Shown piece after piece: positions 54,336 through 55,939 of a stretch of 55,939 bases of DNA. Position 1 is the first letter of the stretch. Each line of letters begins with the position of its first letter. Origin of the DNA: JAGQLF01 sp964635995 (GTDB lineage Bacteria > Patescibacteriota > Dojkabacteria > J137); the NCBI GenBank assembly GCA_964635995.1, contig CAZWRA010000002.1, positions 1 through 55,939 on the forward strand, read 5' to 3'. The notes under the pieces are model-generated. The model did no database searches. It was not told the origin of the DNA and saw only the letters and a list, made by a program, of their open reading frames with translations. The position numbers and the translations under genes are program-made.

Positions 54336-55840
54336 GATGGGACATTACCATCTGAAATTGTTTCAATATCATTGTAGAACTGAGCTAATGCCTTGGTTGT
54401 AACTCTCCCATTTTCGAGAATTAGACCTTGTGGGAAAAGTACCTCATTTAGTCTATGCTTAGCCCTTACAGATAGAGATATCCAGTATTTAGGTAAAAGT
54501 TGTAAGAAATTTATAGAATAATTAACACATTCTTCTGCATCATATAAATCAATATTGGTTTCAGAAAGTGATACTTTCTTAACTGCAATCTCATGTAAAA
54601 CTGGTTTAGATTTTTCTTTAAACTTTTCAACAGAATAAACATCTGTTTCGACTAATTCTTCAAGCTTCTTTAATCTAAGTTCAAGCTCACTTAACTCACC
54701 TTTAAAATGTTTCTGTATTTCTTCTTTCTCATGCAGTTTCTTTAAATAAACTTTAGTAACAGCTTCCTTGTATAGCTCGACTAATTCATTTGATGGTGTA
54801 ATTCGTTCTAATAGATCGCAAAATGAAGTTTCAGCATCAGCTTTCTTGATTTTATCTCTCTCCTTACATTCTGGTCTTCTGCATGCGTAGTAACCAAATA
54901 CTCCTTTTTGCTTAGACCATGCACCAGTCATAAACTTATTACAGCTAGGGCATCTAATTGCTTTATTCAGTTGAAATTCTGGGTTATATCCTAAATGCTT
55001 AACTTGATTTCCATTATTCTATTTAGCTAAGATTGCCTGAACTGCATAAAATTCATCTAAACTAACCATAGGTTTATGTTGTCCTTTTTCTTCAATTCCA
55101 AAACTATCAACAAACAATAATCCAGCATAGAATTTGTTGTAGAAGATTTTAGAGACAGACTGAGCTATTAATTTATTCCCATGCCTATTTTTCAATCCTT
55201 TTTTATGAAAAAACTCTAAAATATCTTTTGATCTATAGCGACCAGTCAGCATCATTTTCCATCCTTCTTTCACAATTTCAAATTTTGCTGGATCTGGAAT
55301 ATCAGGTTTAGCACCACTTCCTTTAAAGTTAAGATCTTTCATATATCCAAGTGGAGAATCATAAACCCAAATACCTTGTCTTAACTTAGCCTTAATACCA
55401 TTAATACATCTTTCAGTTCTGACTTCGTTATCAAATTGAGCTATAGTTGCGAGCATATTCTCTGTTAATCTTCCTGCTGGAGTGTCTGATGTCTATTCTG
55501 TCATTGAGATCAATTTAACCCCACTACGGCTTAATATAGCCTTAATTAAATAGTGGTTTTCAACTGAACGAGAAAATCTATCAAACTTAAATACTAGAAA
55601 ATATGTAATGTCATTTTTCTTTAAACCACAGTAATTCAATGCTTCTTTTAAAATTGTCCTATCTGCCAGTTCTGCCGACTCTCCTTCTTCTCTAAATTCT
55701 GTAACAAACTCTAAGCCCCTTCGCTCACAATATTCTTTACCTTTTTTTAATTGGTCAGCAAGATTTGTATTATCAATTTGTCTATCAGATGAAACTCTTG
55801 TGTAAATTACTGCTTTTGGTTTGTTCATTTTAATAATCAT

Positions 55841-55939
55841 AAAAATTAAAACAGAAAAGGGACTACCTGGTGCTTATCAATCTTTTTATGTAAACTAAAG
55901 GAAGATAATCCCCACTTTTGCGGTCGAAATTGCTTGCAA
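55841..55939. other. No gene recognised up to the window end
   Basis: About 100 bases upstream of the second integrase. I see no tRNA or clear promoter and no coding frame I can support; the island body probably continues beyond the window. Confidence 0.3.

Larger units (their letters stand above)
54203..55840 (-). pseudogene. Second large serine recombinase, with two in-frame TAG codons, reading through tRNA-Leu
   Basis: A single frame from ATG 55840 spans the whole gene: AVIYTRVSSDRQ with catalytic Ser17, FLVFKFDRFSRS, then TAG 55493-55495, TSDTPAGRLTENMLATIAQF, DNEVRTER, the recombinase domain (SPLGYMKD), TAG 55019-55021, a zinc ribbon (IRCPSCNKFM; YYACRRPEC), a coiled coil and a C-terminus lying on the antisense strand of tRNA-Leu and its promoter, ending at 54203. 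No frameshift is present. The TAGs follow codons for Glu116-1 and Lys, and Gln (CAG) is a plausible original at both. The gene's 5' side runs to the window end. Confidence 0.85.

Noticed and set aside
1..55939. Alternative genetic code (UGA, UAG or UAA read as an amino acid)
   Set aside because: All three codons end ordinary genes at tight junctions (TGA at 1706-1708, TAA at 2254-2256, TAG at 30087-30089), and all three also occur inside broken genes, so no single reassignment explains the data.
1..55939. CRISPR array
   Set aside because: No series of regularly spaced direct repeats and no cas gene was seen.

Overview
The window reads as low-GC (roughly one-third G+C) bacterial chromosome from a small-genome, Gram-positive-like lineage. 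I favour a Patescibacteria/CPR member, possibly of the Dojkabacteria type, but this rests on gene style (compact convergent genes, RNHCP-domain protein, RlmI, OCT-less Obg, NLPY-type PrmC, LysRS-DUF2000 fusion, giant Cys-rich cell-wall protein) and no marker fixes the phylum. TGA, TAA and TAG all end ordinary genes, so the standard bacterial code applies. Few genes have a Shine-Dalgarno sequence; many have a TATAAT-like box only 5-7 nt before the ATG, suggesting frequent leaderless transcription.

Layout. 1-4.6 kb: RmuC, a P-loop kinase, DNA-3-methyladenine glycosylase I, a deoxyribosyltransferase-like protein and a frameshifted YjjX-type NTPase. 4.6-9.5 kb: two unknown proteins and ClpC, with a CIRCE-like HrcA operator upstream. 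9.6-15.7 kb: a 1736-aa secreted cell-wall protein (glycosidase-like, SGNH hydrolase, M23 and lysozyme-like parts), a membrane partner and a lone receiver protein. 15.9-21.9 kb: GltX, a VIT-type metal transporter, a broken Schlafen/AlbA_2 regulator with palindromic operator-like sites, a broken unknown gene and an arginase-family enzyme. 21.9-27.9 kb: a decayed mobile island at tRNA-Ser(GCU), with a serine integrase whose 3' end reads into the tRNA, a LexA/S24 fragment, IS5- and IS3-type remnants, TfoX-N, a GIY-YIG gene inside inverted repeats, another integrase tail, and a truncated surface protein joined to a truncated ABC ATPase across a 40-bp perfect palindrome. 27.9-30.8 kb: RlmI, Obg, PrmC.

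30.8-35 kb: an apparent membrane-tethered ECF sigma factor (sigma, membrane segments, extracellular domain), now split by frameshifts, beside two paralogous membrane-anchored exoproteins and a coiled-coil protein. 35-43 kb: HPF, HD hydrolase, RNase H, lysozyme-like protein, PGK, a broken HExGH peptidase and SerRS. 43.2-45 kb: a T-box leader and glycyl-tRNA synthetase. 45-54.2 kb: RNHCP protein, MgtC-type membrane protein, MiaA, LysRS-DUF2000, a gene with a possible attenuator, an arginyltransferase-like protein and a DUF1858 protein. 54.2 kb to the end: tRNA-Leu(UAG) and a second serine integrase, interrupted by two in-frame TAG codons, probably the edge of another island.

A recurring theme is lesions in accessory genes (at least ten in-frame stops and about nine frameshifts in about a dozen loci) while every translation, repair and glycolysis gene is intact. 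This could be real decay, population polymorphism or consensus error; read data would decide.
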